Below, in pieces: positions 33,523 to 46,065 of a stretch of DNA of 64,000 nucleotides (positions within the stretch are counted from its first letter, which is position 1; each line of letters opens with the position of its first letter). The notes below the pieces were generated by a model that had not been told where the DNA came from, ran no database searches, and was given only the letters and a program-made list of their open reading frames with translations. The translations under genes and the position numbers were made by a program. Origin of the DNA: Nectonema munidae (taxonomy: Eukaryota > Nematomorpha > Nectonematoida > Nectonematidae). The stretch is from NCBI GenBank assembly GCA_030549495.1, contig JAUIRK010000902.1, positions 405,001 to 469,000 of the forward strand, read 5' to 3'.

Positions 33523-34150
33523 AACAGGTATTGACAATCTTGAGGTCAAAACTACCGGCAAACTCTAGCAGCATTTCTCCCTCTTTATTTCTTTTTCCAA
33601 ATCCAAAACCTCCGTGAACGTCTTCGAAACCTTTAACATCTCTACCAACATGTCCATTGAAATCACCAAGAACAACGCACTTACCCTTTACCTTCATCAT
33701 CACTTCAGTCAAACAATCGTAAAACTCCACTTTTTCTTCTAAACTAAGATCAACCTGTGGTGCGTAGGCAGATACAAATGTCACCACTTCTTCGTAAACA
33801 GCCATCTCCATAATAATTACTCTACGTGACACTCTTCTAACACTGACAATCTTTTCAAGCCAATCCTGATGAACCATTAGACCAACTCCGTCTTGTCCTA
33901 CTTTATTTCCAATCCCGTACAATTTGTATCCGTGCTCACCTGCTCTAATCATCCGCGTGCCTTCTTTATTATATCTCACTTCCAGAAGACCTGCAACAAT
34001 TACTTTTCTTTCGACAAGCATATTCACCACTTCAGCACTTCTACCTACAAGCGAACCAACATTATAATTTTTCGTTGTATTTGAGTTGTTGTTGCATAAT
34101 TTTATTTTGGAGCGTGATTTTTTATGACCGGATGCCCTTCCTGGCGCCAA
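33523..34150 (-). pseudogene. RTE-type LINE endonuclease domain, truncated by the TTAA element
   Basis: An open frame from ATG 34150 on the minus strand, uninterrupted for about 210 codons. APE-type endonuclease motifs: NVGSLVGRSAEVVNML, GLLEVRYNKEG (catalytic Glu), GNKVGQDGVGLMVHQDW, FVSAYAPQVDLS and VVLGDFNGHVGRDVKGFED (catalytic Asp/Asn). It ends at LKIVNTCF, where the TTAA element begins. Related to the endonuclease of BovB/RTE elements. The remainder of ORF2 is absent here. DNA from 34151 to about 34450 looks like the 5' leader of the same element. The endonuclease itself appears undamaged. Confidence 0.8.
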
Positions 34151-34489
34151 CCACTATTTGTATTCAGGACTGGAAACTTTAGCCTTTATACAATCAAGTA
34201 CTAAACCCACAAGGGTGGTAATTTGGAATCGGAGTTATTTTCTCCTAGAACAAGAGCCAACCAAGGCTATCGAGTTTGTTCTACCCGGAGCTTTAGGTTT
34301 AAGCGCGTGTTACTCGCTTTCGCCTCCAGATCATTTAGTTTTAAACAACCCCGCCACGTGAAGGCAGATCTAAAGACTTACTGTTCACAGGCTGTAAGAG
34401 ACGCATGTGTCATATGAGGCATTTTATAAGAGAATGAAAGCTCAACCTCATTCTCCACCTCGACATAAACAGCATTAGAGTTGAGCCAA

Positions 34490-35130
34490 CGATATATTTA
34501 AAAAGAATAAATATTTTTTGATTAGAACATTTTTCGATTCTTTGATTACAGAATTTTATTTTGATTATTTAACAAATATATTATTTAAAATCGTGCAAAT
34601 TGCAAAATATAGGTAATAACTTTTCTAACATCGTATGAGGTAGCAAAATATGAACAGAAAGTTTAATATTATTTGATTTTTTAGAGAATATTTTTCGATT
34701 CTTTGATTACAGAATTTTATTTTGATTATTTGACAAATATATTAATATCGTGAAAAAATTACAACAATATAGGTAATAACTTATGTAACATCGTCTCCCC
34801 GAATGAGGTATATCAAATCTTACATCTAGCAAAATATGAATTGATAGGTTGGAGATGAATCATCGCGGTATACAGGTTGGAGATGAACCGTCGTAGTATA
34901 CAGGTATATAGGTTATAACTTATGGAGCATCGTCTCCCAGAATAAGATATATCAAATCTTACATCTAGCAAAATGTGAACAGAAAGTTGAACATTGTCTC
35001 CCTAGTCACTTGTACATGGAATAGAAACCATCGTAGTATACAGGTTGAAGATGAATTATCGTAGTATACAGGCTGGAGACGAATCTCGTAGTATAGAGGT
35101 TGGAGATGACATATTTTAATCTTTGTTTTA
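34490..35130. repeat. Local repeats with 28-bp and about 180-bp periods
   Basis: CTTTGATTACAGAATTTTAT occurs twice (34535 and 34695). ATATCAAATCTTACATCTAG occurs twice (34810 and 34945). A 25-30 bp unit with CGTAGTATACAGGTTGGAGA recurs at 34865, 34890, 35030, 35060 and 35090. Inverted relatives occur at 55745-55970 and 57115-57180. No coding frame. Confidence 0.7.
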
Positions 35131-35773
35131 TATTTCCAAAGATTTTTCTTTTGTATGCTTTGATTCAATTTTAAACATTTTGACATTTTACTCTTTCTTA
35201 TGCTTAACTATACTTTTGGTAATTATACAAAATTTCACAAAAATGATGATTTTCCGACTTTTTAAAAGATATTTTAATATATAACGAAAAACCAAATTTT
35301 AGTTTTTAGTTGAATAAATATTATCAATAATTTTTTTTTTACATATTTCATCATATTAAGTAAATCATTCTTTTATATAGCTGATGAAATATTCGAGAAA
35401 ATAGTGAACAAATTTAGCAAGTAAATAACAGAGTAAACTTTGTAGAAAAAGGTATAAACACATGAGACTTAAGGAAGGGACACTAAACGAAAAATCATCA
35501 AATAATCAATGTTTTTCATAATTTCTGAGTACTGAACTCAATCAAATCGCCTGAATATCAATTCTTAAAGAATAAAAATTAAACAAGTTATTAGGTTTGA
35601 CTAAACTTATAAAAATATAACGAACTTAAATAATTAAATTCTTTCTATTTACTGCATAAAGCATAACTATTTTATCAAACATAAATGATGTAACAATTAA
35701 AAAATAAATTCAAAATTAACAAAAATTTATGGCGATTAAGAATAGAAGAGCAAGTAAAAGAGAAAAAACTAAC
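35131..35773. other. No feature recognised
   Basis: AT-rich sequence between a local repeat and the next proposed exon. Nothing supported on either strand. Confidence 0.5.
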
Positions 35774-35908
35774 TTTTTTGGAAGTAAAGTTATCCAACAG
35801 AGAACAGCATTGCGAAATGTTAAGATCTAATTGAGTAGTTTTTTCGTGAGCAAATTCGGATTGCAAAGATTCTTGTTTTTTAATCTGATTGATTCGTGGA
35901 GAATGTGC
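35774..35908 (-). CDS. Host gene exon (exon 4 in the proposed chain)
   Basis: Acceptor TTTTGATATTTAAAAG before 35908 and donor GTTAGT after 35774; 135 bp, 45 codons, phase 0 at both ends. Reads AHSPRINQIKKQESLQSEF, AHEKTTQLDLNISQCC and SLLDNFTSKK. Charged and helical in its first half. No known domain. In frame with the exons at 39576-39759 and 29814-29981. Flanking introns are 3.7 and 5.8 kb. Confidence 0.55.
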
Positions 35909-35909
35909 C

Positions 35910-36960
35910 TTTTAAATATCAAAATAAAAGTTAAGATGAAAAAGTAAATCAACAAGGAGTGGGAAAACAAAAAAAAATTTTGACGTCGTAACTTCAATTT
36001 AAAAATCTTTATTTAATATTTATTTTTGAACGAAATAAATTTGAATCTTTTGGTTAAAAGATATTTAATATATAGTTAAATTTTATCTTAAATCATCAAA
36101 AAATGATTTTACTGATAACTCAACAAAAGGGGTAAAAAATTTCATAATAAATATAATTACTTCATAACTAATAGGAATTTATATTTTTCAAAACAAACAC
36201 TTTTTTTAAAACAACCATTTTAGAATGAACAGACTAAATTTTTTTAGAGAGTATACTAAAGCAGACATTTATGCGATATCGTATTTATGGGTATTTCCTT
36301 TATCAAAATGAACTGTATCAAAAACGATGAAAAAAAGTAAATAAAAACTTAGGAATCAAAGGAATGTGAAAATGAATGATATCATCAAAAGCAATAAATG
36401 AATAAGATAAAGATAGAAAAATAAATTTAATGAACAAAGACGATGTTGTTACAAAATCGTTTTATTCAACTGGCAAATACGAAAAAAAATAAAACATGGC
36501 AGGAATTTAGTAAGATAAAAAAGATTATCAATTGCCAAACGAATACAGAGTGTTTAGCAGTTTATTGAAAAATGTAACCATTTCATTCCATATAAGAAGA
36601 AATCCCAAGAAATGAACATCACCTGCTTCAAATATAAATATTTGCATTGAAAAAGAGAGCAATTATTCTTCAAAATTTCGGTTTTCAAGGGAAGTCAAGA
36701 AATCGCCTGCGTCAGTTAAAAATGACGATGGGATGAAATGGATTATACGTCATCATAAGAGTTTTTGCGAAAATGAAACCACTATTATATTTAAAATTTG
36801 GAATACACGCTATCTTGCTGACATCGGCTTCACAATTAATAAGTTTTAGCAATTTTTCTTTTCCTTAAACTAAACCAAGAAATAAAACGCATCAGACATC
36901 TCTGAATTTGCAAATATAAGTGTTTTATAAATTTTTCATTTCAGTATACAATAAAGGTAA
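35910..36960. other. No feature recognised
   Basis: AT-rich intronic sequence with no long frame, repeat or terminal motif that I could assign. Confidence 0.5.
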
Positions 36961-37009
36961 ATGTACCGTGGGGTGTTTTTATCGAGAAGGCATAATTGCG
37001 CCGCTTGTA

Positions 37010-37095
37010 TCGAACTATGAGAAAGTAGGCTTGGTGAGGGATAGAACCCAAGACCTGGAGTTTTCCAAACCCAGTGCCTAATACCTTATTCACGC
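37010..37095 (-). repeat. tRNA-like fragment, possibly SINE-derived
   Basis: The minus strand reads GGCACTGGGTTTGGAAAACT, then CCAGGTCTTGGGTTCTATCC, resembling an anticodon arm and a T arm (B-box-like GGTTCTATCC). The 5' half and acceptor pairing are not convincing, so this is a relic or chance rather than a working tRNA. Confidence 0.25.
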
Positions 37096-37099
37096 CTAG

Positions 37100-38300
37100 G
37101 AGTTTACAATAACTAGTTATATTTTTATTTATTAATCTTTTTTGATTTAGTAATTACAAGAGAATCTTCTTCTACGTCATCATCTCTCGTAAATGCTTAA
37201 ATGACATTGCCAAGGACTTGGCGAGAAAAAGGCACATTAATGATTCCTACTCTTGTTTAATATTTCTATTTCAAAATGTAATTTCCAAAAAATTAAGAGA
37301 GCTAATTCTATATCTTAACCTACCACGAGATTTACTCCCATATTCAGTTCATCTCTAATATACCAATTCCGAGACATCCAACTAGAAATTCGCTTTTACC
37401 ATACCGTGAAGATGATCAATTTCTCCATTCTGATCCAAGTTCATTAAAAGATCCTGATTATAATGCTGAAATGCATCTACAAAAATTTTACAAAATAAAC
37501 TTAATAAATTTGTAAGAGCCAAGAATTGAAAAAAGCCGAGTTGCTCTTTTCGCACATGAAACAATGGAATTTTTTGAATATCAACCTTTCGGAAGCGTAA
37601 AAGGGATTACAGCATGGAAAATAACATTGTAGCATGTAATGGCACTTGTGGTCCAATGATGATTATGACCATTTTTATGATCCTTGTAAATGGAAACCGA
37701 TCATCGATGCACCCAAGAAAATCTCTAAAGCTGTCTTATTGTAAAATGAAAATGAATTATAAAAAGACACAAGATTCGATAAACGAATTGTGATCTAAAA
37801 GTAACGGCCAGTTTAAAAGGTACACAAAGTACTGCTATTTTCTTTCTGAATGATTTAGCTGAGACAGATCCTCCTATTATATAAAAAAAAAAGGTTGACC
37901 TTTTGGAGAATCAAAGAAGCTCTAGAGAAATGAATTTAAAAATAAGAAAAAATCTGGGCGTGACAACTGCAAATAAAGCTAGGATTGATGCAAAACTTTG
38001 TTAAAGCTTAAGCTAAGACAGGAATACTTTTATATACTTAAGTTAAAGCTCCTAAAAATAGATTATGCAAAATTGAGAGAGAATTTTTGTAGGCACAGAG
38101 ATCTTGAGTAAAATTTATAAAACGAAAAACTATAATGCCTCCATAAAAAAGAAAATGAATCATTGAATTAATTTGTTTGGTATTTCCTTGGAAACAATAG
38201 AGCAGAAGGCTATTCGAAACTAATTGGTAATAATTAATCCTATCTTAGGTAACAATGGAGTGTAATAAGTCTTTAGAACTACATTATTAATTTTTTACGC
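37100..38300. other. Unassigned intronic sequence
   Basis: A minus-strand open frame at 37382-37564 contains an exon-like piece whose phases do not fit the host gene. Otherwise nothing was recognised. Confidence 0.4.
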
Positions 38301-38333
38301 TGTGAGTTATGAGCAAGTTGGAAAAATATTTAA

Positions 38334-39335
38334 CGACTCCGACTCCACATCTTTATAATTTTTCGACTGCGATTCCACCTATTTGTAATTGTGGGACTGC
38401 AACTTCGACAAGTCAGCATGACATCAGTTTTGCGTGTCCTTGCTCGATTTGCTAGAAAGGGTTTTCAACTCTTATAAATTAAAAAACAAGAAATAGAGAC
38501 AGATTGCGTGTTGTAGATGGCACGATAAATGATCCAGCAAACATTAGGATATTAATTTTAAAGTTCGCTGCTCAAGTACAACCGCAGATATCGCACTAAT
38601 TCAGCTAAATACCTGTTGAAACCTCTTTAAAAAATTAAGTTGTTTCTTTGCTCTTAAATTTCTTCACAGAAAATAAAATAATTAATCACGCTGCGGGGTC
38701 CGGGCCCTCTTAACATCTCGGTAAGGGGTCTCACGTGAGTAAAAGCTGGGAAACACTGATTTATAACTAATGTTAAAAGTGTGATGGTTAAAGCTGGTTT
38801 GTGAATGCTGATTTTAGCGGTCATTGAAAGACATCCTGAATCGTACACGCTTATAAAATGTTTGATCTATTTTCTTCAGCATAGTTTATTAAAATGTTTT
38901 ATTCGCTCCTATTAGTTTAGCGTCTTTCTTACATTGTCTTCAAAAAGATATTCAAATTATTACATATAAGCGTTTTATCTGAGCCAGAACAATAGCCTTT
39001 AAAAACACAATTAATCTTAAATCATTTCTTCAAAAGTAGATGGTTTAATAACTTTTTCGAAAAACTTTCTATTCATAACCTAATAAAAAAGTTTCCTTTT
39101 AAATATTATTAAATTTTTCAACGTTTTTCTAGGTAGTTGCAAAGACACAACATTAGAGCAAATTAGAGATTTTTATGTTGCGTTTTGCCAACTTCAGGGA
39201 AAAGTAGAAATGTATTTTTAATTGAACAATTGTGAAATAACTATTCTTAAAATCGGAGTCGGAGTCGCGATATTTTTTACGACTCGGACTCCTTCTCAAA
39301 ACGTGCGATTACATCGACTCCGTCTCCACAACCCT
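38334..39335. mobile_element. GACTCC-rich hAT-like ends
   Basis: GACTCCGACTCCACATC at 38334 and GACTCCGTCTCCACAACCCTG ending at 39335 (complement CAGGGTTGTGGAGACGGAG) are the well-known form of one animal hAT terminal family. Only the right end is complete. The left motif may be a separate fragment. A second hAT-type end lies between them at 38690-38758. Confidence 0.4.
38690..38758 (-). mobile_element. hAT-like terminus (CAGTGTTTCCCAGC)
   Basis: On the minus strand from 38758: CAGTGTTTCCCAGCTTTTAC, then TCACGTGAGACCCC, closely like Charlie-type hAT ends (CAGTGGTTCCCAACC). No partner end found. Confidence 0.45.
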
Positions 39336-39575
39336 GGTCATGAGCATGTTGAATGTTTTAACTGGGACGTTGTTACTTTGCAAAAACGATATGAAGATGG
39401 GGCAATTCTTTACTATCCGGTTGTTCCTGGAATTTGTTAAGAGATACCCACCCTTGAGGTGCAAAATAAAAGAAAAGTAAAAAAGTGAAGCATTTAATTA
39501 AATAAGAAAGATAGGCTAGCAGTTTCTCTAGCTGCAGAATTGTAGGGTAACAGTGAAAATTGAAATAAATGTTAC

Positions 39576-39759
39576 CAGTTTAATCGGCTTAAAGAGATTT
39601 TGGCAGAGAGGAGAAGTAAGTCTTTTGGCTTGAAGTTTTTTGTAGTTTAGAGAGGTGGTAGCGACATTCGACAAACTCTTCTTCATTTTGAAGGAAGTGC
39701 TGTTGGTATTTGAATTGCACTCATCGCTCTCAATGCTAGAGCAGGGTGACGGAGGAGCA
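39576..39759 (-). CDS. Host gene exon (exon 3 in the proposed chain)
   Basis: Acceptor CAAACAAATCTAAG before 39759 and donor GTAACA after 39576; 184 bp. It begins with one base that completes an AGT codon with the AG left by the exon at 48433-48604, and ends in phase 0. Reads SAPPSPCSSIESDECNSNTN, STSFKMKKSLSNVATTSLN and YKKLQAKRLTSPLCQNLFK. Ser/Pro-rich start with a likely phosphorylated SPCSSIESDE stretch, then a basic segment. No domain recognised. Confidence 0.55.
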
Positions 39760-40246
39760 CTTAGATTTGTTTGTATGAAAAAAATTAAAAATATTTTAAA
39801 AATTGGAAAAGTATTAGAACAAAAATTATCCATCACTTCCACGGTGTACTTTAAAACTTTGTCTTGCGGGTCGCACTATCTTTGTTCAAACAAAAATTGC
39901 ATAAAATAAACGTTTTTAGCTTTATTTTTATCTTTTTGGAATTAAGAATTTTTTGTTAGCATCGCATTATATTTATAGTTAATGGTGACTATATACTAGC
40001 TATCAAAAACCAACAAACTAAAAAGTACAAGCTATCATATATAACTTGATTCAACTTACATATATTCAGTGCGCTATCTGGGAGTGTAAAGAAGGTGGAC
40101 GAGTGCACAAAATTTTTTATCGTAATATGAGTACACAACATAATTCATGATAAGTACATGTAAAGATCTCAGTCATGATAAAATCTAATGTGCTCATATT
40201 ACATAAGAGAAGAACAGTTCCTACCTTTTTCATGAAATAAAGTTAA

Positions 40247-40550
40247 CCGCATATTCGGCCGAATAGACATTTAGCAAACGGACATTTCGCTGAATAGACC
40301 ATTTGTCATGCAACTTCTAGTAGATGAAATTATTCATCACATAATAAAAGTTTAGAATTGAAATAGAAAGCAAATTTACGCTATAGATTTGTATTGAGCA
40401 CAAGCTTGTACTGCAAGTAAAACAATGTCTACATAAATTGTCAAATTGTATGTACATTTTCGGCAAAATTTCCATTTGTTAAAGATCCGTTCGGACAAAT
40501 ATCCATTCGGCCAAATGCCAATAGGTGAAATGTTCTTCGGCCAAATTTTC
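40247..40550. mobile_element. MITE with TTCGGCCGAAT-type ends
   Basis: ATTCGGCCGAATAGACATTT and AAACGGACATTTCGC at the left are mirrored at the right by CCGTTCGGACAAAT, CATTCGGCCAAATG and TTCTTCGGCCAAATTTT. No target duplication settled. About 300 bp, noncoding. Confidence 0.5.
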
Positions 40551-42261
40551 GCTCACAAACTTGAAGGAATTAGGAGGGACCACAAGAGAGAATAGGGAAA
40601 TATTTATTGCTAGTTAAGCAAATAAAATTAGACACAGAAATCAATGGAACATAACCAAAAGTGTTATATATCATATTAACGGTTCAAATTAAATACTAAA
40701 TTTGATGCAATTTTAAGTACACTTTAATCAAATACCGTCAAATTTGGTAAGTTTAGCTAAATCTGTCTGCTCAAGTGCTGTAGCGTAAAGTACCCCCCCC
40801 CCCCCCCTTCTCAGATATTAATAGGTTTTATAAGTATTTTTAATGTGATATACATATTTCAAATATGCTGATTTCAGTGGTGATGTCTATTTTTTATCAA
40901 ATCAATCAAAGGATCAAAAAATTGATTTGTATAAGACAGCGCATCTAAAAAATGTATATAAAATTGTTTACACATATATACCCATTTTCAAGTAAGCTGA
41001 GTTTACTGGCAATGCTCCTTTTTTTATGAAAATCAATCAAACCTGTCAAAAAATGATTTAAATATGACAGCCGATGTCAAAATTAAATTGTTATTCTTAT
41101 AAAAAGTTTATTATACACATACACCCATTTTCAAGTATCTAGAACTCAGTGGTGAATCGTGATATTCCTTTTTTATGAAAATCAATCAAACTTATCAAAA
41201 AATTCATTTATATATGACAGCTCATGTCAAAATTAAAATTTTTATTGAAATACTTATAAAAAGTTTTTACACATTTATACCATTTTCAAGTATGCCCAAA
41301 TTAGTGGTGATGCTCATTTTTTATGAAAATCAATTAAACGTGTAAAAAACTCGATTAAACATGTCAATCAATTTCAAATATATAAATTTCAAAATGATTT
41401 CTACTTGCAGTCTTTCCTTGGTAATTATTTTCTTAATTTATTTAATAAACCAACTTATAGTGTTTAATTCACTCAAAATATAATTAAGTATCTCGATAGA
41501 ACCTCCATCGTTTATTCGTTATCATCTGGTAGTCTCTATAACATTTCTTCTATACTTTATACATTCAATCTATATGTAATCTGTGTTCGAAAAAACTTTT
41601 TTAAGGATGTATTTTGAAGAGATTTTTTCCGCTCTCAAAGCATTCTGATTAAAGAATCTTCTAGATGATCTTAGGATTTTTAATCCGTGAAGAGATATTC
41701 AGCCTGAATATTAGTCAACTAATCCCATTTCAAAAGTTTTTTTTCTGATGAAATCATTTGTGATGTTCATTGTTCAATACAAAAATTTATCCATCTTCTT
41801 CATCTAAAAGACTCTCTCTTTAACGCAAAAGAAAAAGATGTACAAATTCAATTTAAAATTATTTTCTTCATATATTGGCATCTGTGACAGTTTCAATAAC
41901 TCTCTAAAATTTTTAGATTTCCTACTCATCAAGATTTTTCGTTTGCAAAAAAGGAACATCTTTTTCACGGCCAAAATCTTTTTTGAGGCACCCAATATAA
42001 GATCAGCACACCACTTCCTAGTTCATCAGAACATGTTAGATCTTCCATTTAGTCAAGATACATACTTCTTTTTTTTTAATTATTTCTTTTGATCACACGT
42101 TCTCTTTTCAATTTGTTTTAAGGTTGCTTCCTTCTCTCATACTAATCTTCAAAAGATTTTATACGTTATATTTTTAAAATAAATATTTTATATTCAACAT
42201 GATTGAAAAAAGTATTATCAGACAAAATATATATAATAAAATTTTTTGTATTTTTACTATA

Positions 42262-44428
42262 CAGTGGACTCTCCCAAAACCGAACTCTTCGGACCGAAAA
42301 TTTTTTTGGTATTTCGAAATTCCGGTTTTTCGAAACGGCCATTTTTTTATACTAAAAAACCGAATCTAACATAAAACTTATTCTTAAAGAAAGCATATAA
42401 CACTCTTTTTAAGGTTTTAAACTAAAGTCTAAGTTATAAAATTTTATAAATAAAAAAAAAAATTATTTTTATTAGCCATTGATCTAAATTTATTTGTTTT
42501 AATTTTTTCGCATTAAAATTTCTCTCTCAATTTCTTCCGTAAGGTTTTGAAGTTTTTCATTCAGCTTTTCGTATTTTTTGATCTGATTTATCATAGTTAC
42601 CATTTCCTTAAAAGTCATATTCTGATCATCATTATCTTTTTCATCATCTTCTTCCTAACCGCAACTTCAAAATTTTCTTCCTCCTTACTTGATTGATTTT
42701 TAGAGTAGATTTTAATTAAAGCATTCTCCCAATCATTTCCAACTTTTTTTTTTATAATTATCGAAAGCTGCGAGATCATTCACTTCACTAACCAAATCTT
42801 TCAAATACTCTTCATCTTTATCTACAAATTCTCCTTCATTACCATCACTAAGTGTTTTTATATCAAATCCACATCTTTTAAAGCACTTGGAAATCAAATC
42901 ACAATCAGTCGTTCTTTCCATGCTTGGGAAGACCAATTTACAGCATCTAGAATACTCATTTGTTTTACGATATCGCTCCCTGTATTCACATCATCAATTT
43001 TGGAAAGCACACTGCGTAACAATTTCACCCTATACTTGTTCTTGGAAACTTTAATTATGCCTTGATCCAACGGTTGTAATACGGATATTGTATTTGCTGG
43101 AAGAAAAGCAAGCTTCACGTGGCTTTTTTTCAAAATGAACTTGTGAAGAGGCATTCTGAAGAAACAATAAAATTTTTCGTTTTTGAAATCTCATTTTAGA
43201 GTTAAGTTCATCAAGATATTCCTCAAATAAGGAACCAGTCATCCACGCTTTCCTGTTGAATTTCTATGTAACCGGCAAACGCTCCGTGCCAATCGATTTA
43301 AAACATCTTGGCGTTTAAGCTCGTCCAATTATCAAAGGTTTTAACAAAATTATAAAAAACAAATTTGATTTAAAATTAGAAAAAATATTCAAAAAAATTT
43401 GTTTTTGTTTTTCTCCAATCATGCTACAAGTCAACATTATTGTTATTCTCTCCTTAGAAAACTTGATTCCTTTGACATCATCATTTTTGAAGGACAAAGT
43501 TTTGTCCTGCAAAGCTCGAAAAAATAAACCAGTCTCATCACAATTAAAAATATTTTTCGGCGTATACCCTTTGCATAAGTGATGAATACTCTTTTACCAA
43601 TCATTAACAACTTCTTTATTTACATCTCCCCTTTCTCCACAAACTGTAAGTTGCTTTATATCGTGAATTTTTTTTCCATTTTCAATTCCTTCTGAAGCTT
43701 TAAAGTTTTCAATATCCATTTTTTCAGCGAATTGTTCGGCCTTAGCTCTTGTTATGGGTCCAGAAACAGGAATATTCTTGTCACGTGCATTTTTGAACCA
43801 GCTAAGCTTTAATTCATGAATATCAGTAAACTTTGTTTTAATAACTCTAAATTTGGATGCACATGATGCTTTGCTTTGAATTTTATATTTATCCTTAGCC
43901 TTCAAAATATCGTGGATGGTTGACTTGCCTAAAGAGTATTTTATTGTTGCCTCGGTAAAGCTCAACCCTTTTTCAACATCATTTATCAAACTTATTTTTG
44001 AATTTAAGGCAAGCTCATTTCTTTTTCTTTTAGGCATTATGTTTTTTCAAACCAATGAAGAAAAGGTACACAAAAATTCAATTAATTTATCTACAAATAA
44101 AAAAACGTTCAAATATAATGCGAATTTTTCAAGTTTAAAATAAAGTAAATTATACCATTTTAGTTTAATGAAACGTAAAAAGTATAAAAATAATAATGGA
44201 CTATTAAAGAAGTAAGAAATATCATGAGTTTAAGCCCAAATTCCGGTTTAAAGAACACTATTTTGTCTGTTCGGACTAAATTTTTTTTCCGGTTTCCAGA
44301 ATTTCGAATTCAGATTTATTTTAGTTGGCATAACGTATTAAGTATAGGCAAATTTCGGGACCGAAAAAATATTCCGGTTTCTCATAAATTTCGGTTTTTG
44401 GAGATTCCGGTTTTAGGAGAGTTTACTG
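42262..44428 (-). mobile_element. Tigger/pogo element 2, decayed
   Basis: The ends CAGTGGACTCTCCCAAAACC and, on the other strand, CAGTAAACTCTCCTAAAACC are flanked by TA at 42260-42261 and 44429-44430. Length 2167 bp. Subterminal copies of an AATTCCGGTTTTTCGAAA-like motif occur at both sides. It carries the broken gene at 42499-44037. It is clearly older than the Tigger at 9677 and belongs to a different subfamily. Confidence 0.85.
42499..44037 (-). pseudogene. Tigger/pogo transposase 2, multiply broken
   Basis: From ATG 44037: the HTH start MPKRKRNELALNSKISLIND, then KSTIHDILKAKDKY, then a CENP-B-type second HTH with KNIPVSGPITRAKAEQFAEK. The catalytic domain has IFNCDETGLFFRAL (first Asp, near 43545) and AWMTGSLFEEYLDELNS (near 43230). 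LLFLQNASSQVH (near 43150) shows the second Asp lost. LQPLDQGIIKVSKNKY (near 43060) keeps the third acidic site. C-terminal DAVNWSSQAW, then LISKCFKRCGFDIKTLS, and an acidic coiled tail ending at 42499. At least four stops or shifts. Length matches a normal Tigger transposase of about 500 residues. Confidence 0.82.
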
Positions 44429-45734
44429 TATAACTAATACAATACCGATTTTTGAGAAAATTTTACAGAACTGGCATACATCACAAATTCCAATGACACT
44501 TTCTGATATTTTTAATTGTATTATACAAAATAAGAATAGTTGTTTTATTATAAAAACATATATTTTATTTAAAATTTTTAAAAATATTTTTGAAGGCAGT
44601 TTTTTGCAGCTTTCAGATATTTTAAAACCCTAAATGGCAAAACTGATTATAAAAATGAAACTACAATTTTCAATTTAGTATAAAAATAAACATGATATTT
44701 AAATTTCAAAAATATTTCCGTAGACATTACACGTAAAAGGCAGATTTGAATGACAATTTTAGTCATTTTAAAACCTGTAAATTCAAAATCTGAGTTCAGA
44801 AATAAAACTAGCATGGTTGATTTTGTATGAAAATCTATATTTCATATAAAATTATTCGTGGAGATAGTTTTCAGAAGTAAACCGGAAATTTTACTAAAAC
44901 TGTCAGATATTTTCAAACCTTTAATCCAAAATCCAAGCCTAGAAATAAAACCAGAGTGGTCGATTCGGTATAAAAACATATATTTAATGTAAAATTAGAA
45001 TGAATGTTTTTGGAGACAATTTTTAGAAGTAAACTGCAAATTTGATTAACATTTATATAGGTATTTCAAACCTTAAATCCAAAATCCAAGCCTAGAAATA
45101 AAACCAGAAAGGTAGATTCGGTATAAAAACATATATTTAATGTAAAATTAGAATGAATGTTTTTGGAGACTATTTTTAGAAGTAAACTGCTAATTTGATT
45201 AACACTTATAGGTATTTTCAAATCCTAAATGTAACAAATGAGTCCAGAAATGAAACCAGCATGGCCGATTTAGTATAAAATCATATATTTTATGTAAAAT
45301 TTGAAGGAATATTTTATTAGATATATTTCTGATCAATCAAAATTTCGATTGACATTTTCTAAAAAGTAACCATGATTATTGAAAAAAATTAAATATATAA
45401 TGTCTTATGAGTTCAAAACTGTAAATAATTATAAATTTTCAAAGAAGTATCCAATATTAAGTTATAAGGTTAACTACAGATAATGATAAAATTTTGTTAA
45501 AAAATTTAAAAAAATTTTGACATGAGGGGGTCAACTACCATAAAAATGGTATCAAAGGATGCAGATAAAGATTTTAGGAAAAGTCACGATATTTGAAGGT
45601 ATATGATTCAGTCAATTTTGTAGAATTAATTATTTTTGTTTTTTTGGATCCCATCACTAATGGCGTTAAAAGGAAATATAAAGTGTTAATCCGTTTTGTC
45701 ATTCAGACGTTTTAGATAAGTTGGTAGCATAGAT

Positions 45735-46065
45735 AATTCAGTAGAACATAGAATAAGATTAGCTTGGAATAAATTTAAGTCTCTAAGCAGTATTTTGTGT
45801 AATAATTTTTCTTTAAGTTTAAAGAATGGTTATTTATAAGAAAGTTGTATTCGGTCAAGTGGCGGTCAGAGTTAGGCCCTAAAAGATGAGAATAATAAAT
45901 TAAATACAACGGAAATAACATTAATAATACGTCCTACTTAAAATTCAAAATAAGGAGTGGGAAAGTAAGAAGCCTTTGTAAAGTAATGGAAATAAATATA
46001 GGGTTTAGAAAATCAAAGATTAAGATGGTGTAGCCATGTAAATAGGAGATCAAAGGAAGAGTTTA
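45735..46065 (+). pseudogene. RTE-like LINE reverse transcriptase C-terminus, left piece
   Basis: SVEHRIRLAWNKFKSLSSIL (45745 onward) and, in another frame, QRLRWCSHVNRRSKEEFI (46015-46067). These are the post-catalytic segment of RTE-type reverse transcriptases (usually RLRWFGHV). The piece stops at TTAA where piggyBac 3 is inserted, and continues at 48302. Frame breaks present. Confidence 0.6.

Larger units (their letters stand above)
40755..45669 (+). mobile_element. TTAA-type element with tandem arrays, large copy A
   Basis: The left block CTGCTCAAGTGCTGTAGCG and a run of C match the left end of the copy at 58264, though the first bases are lost. Array A (four to five units of about 150 bp, 40850-41390) contains CCCATTTTCAAGTA...CAGTGG. 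The middle region (41450-42240) matches 59700-60540. Array B (about six units, 44550-45330) contains ACATATATTTAATGTAAAAT and GTTTTTGGAGAC. The right end is CACTAATGGCG then TTAA at 45666-45669. A Tigger element is inserted at 42262-44428. No gene of its own. Confidence 0.7.

Noticed and set aside
37010-37095. tRNA gene
   Set aside because: Only a T-arm-like and anticodon-arm-like part can be seen; no acceptor stem pairing. Kept only as a weak SINE-like relic.
37382-37564. Exon-like minus-strand frame (DAFQHYNQDLLMNLDQNGE) with acceptor TTTTTGTAG and donor GTATGG
   Set aside because: Needs one carried base and leaves one, while the neighbouring proposed exons join in phase 0. No other support.
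41804-42092. Open frames in the middle region of TTAA copy A
   Set aside because: The matching region of copy B (60090-60420) does not keep the frame.
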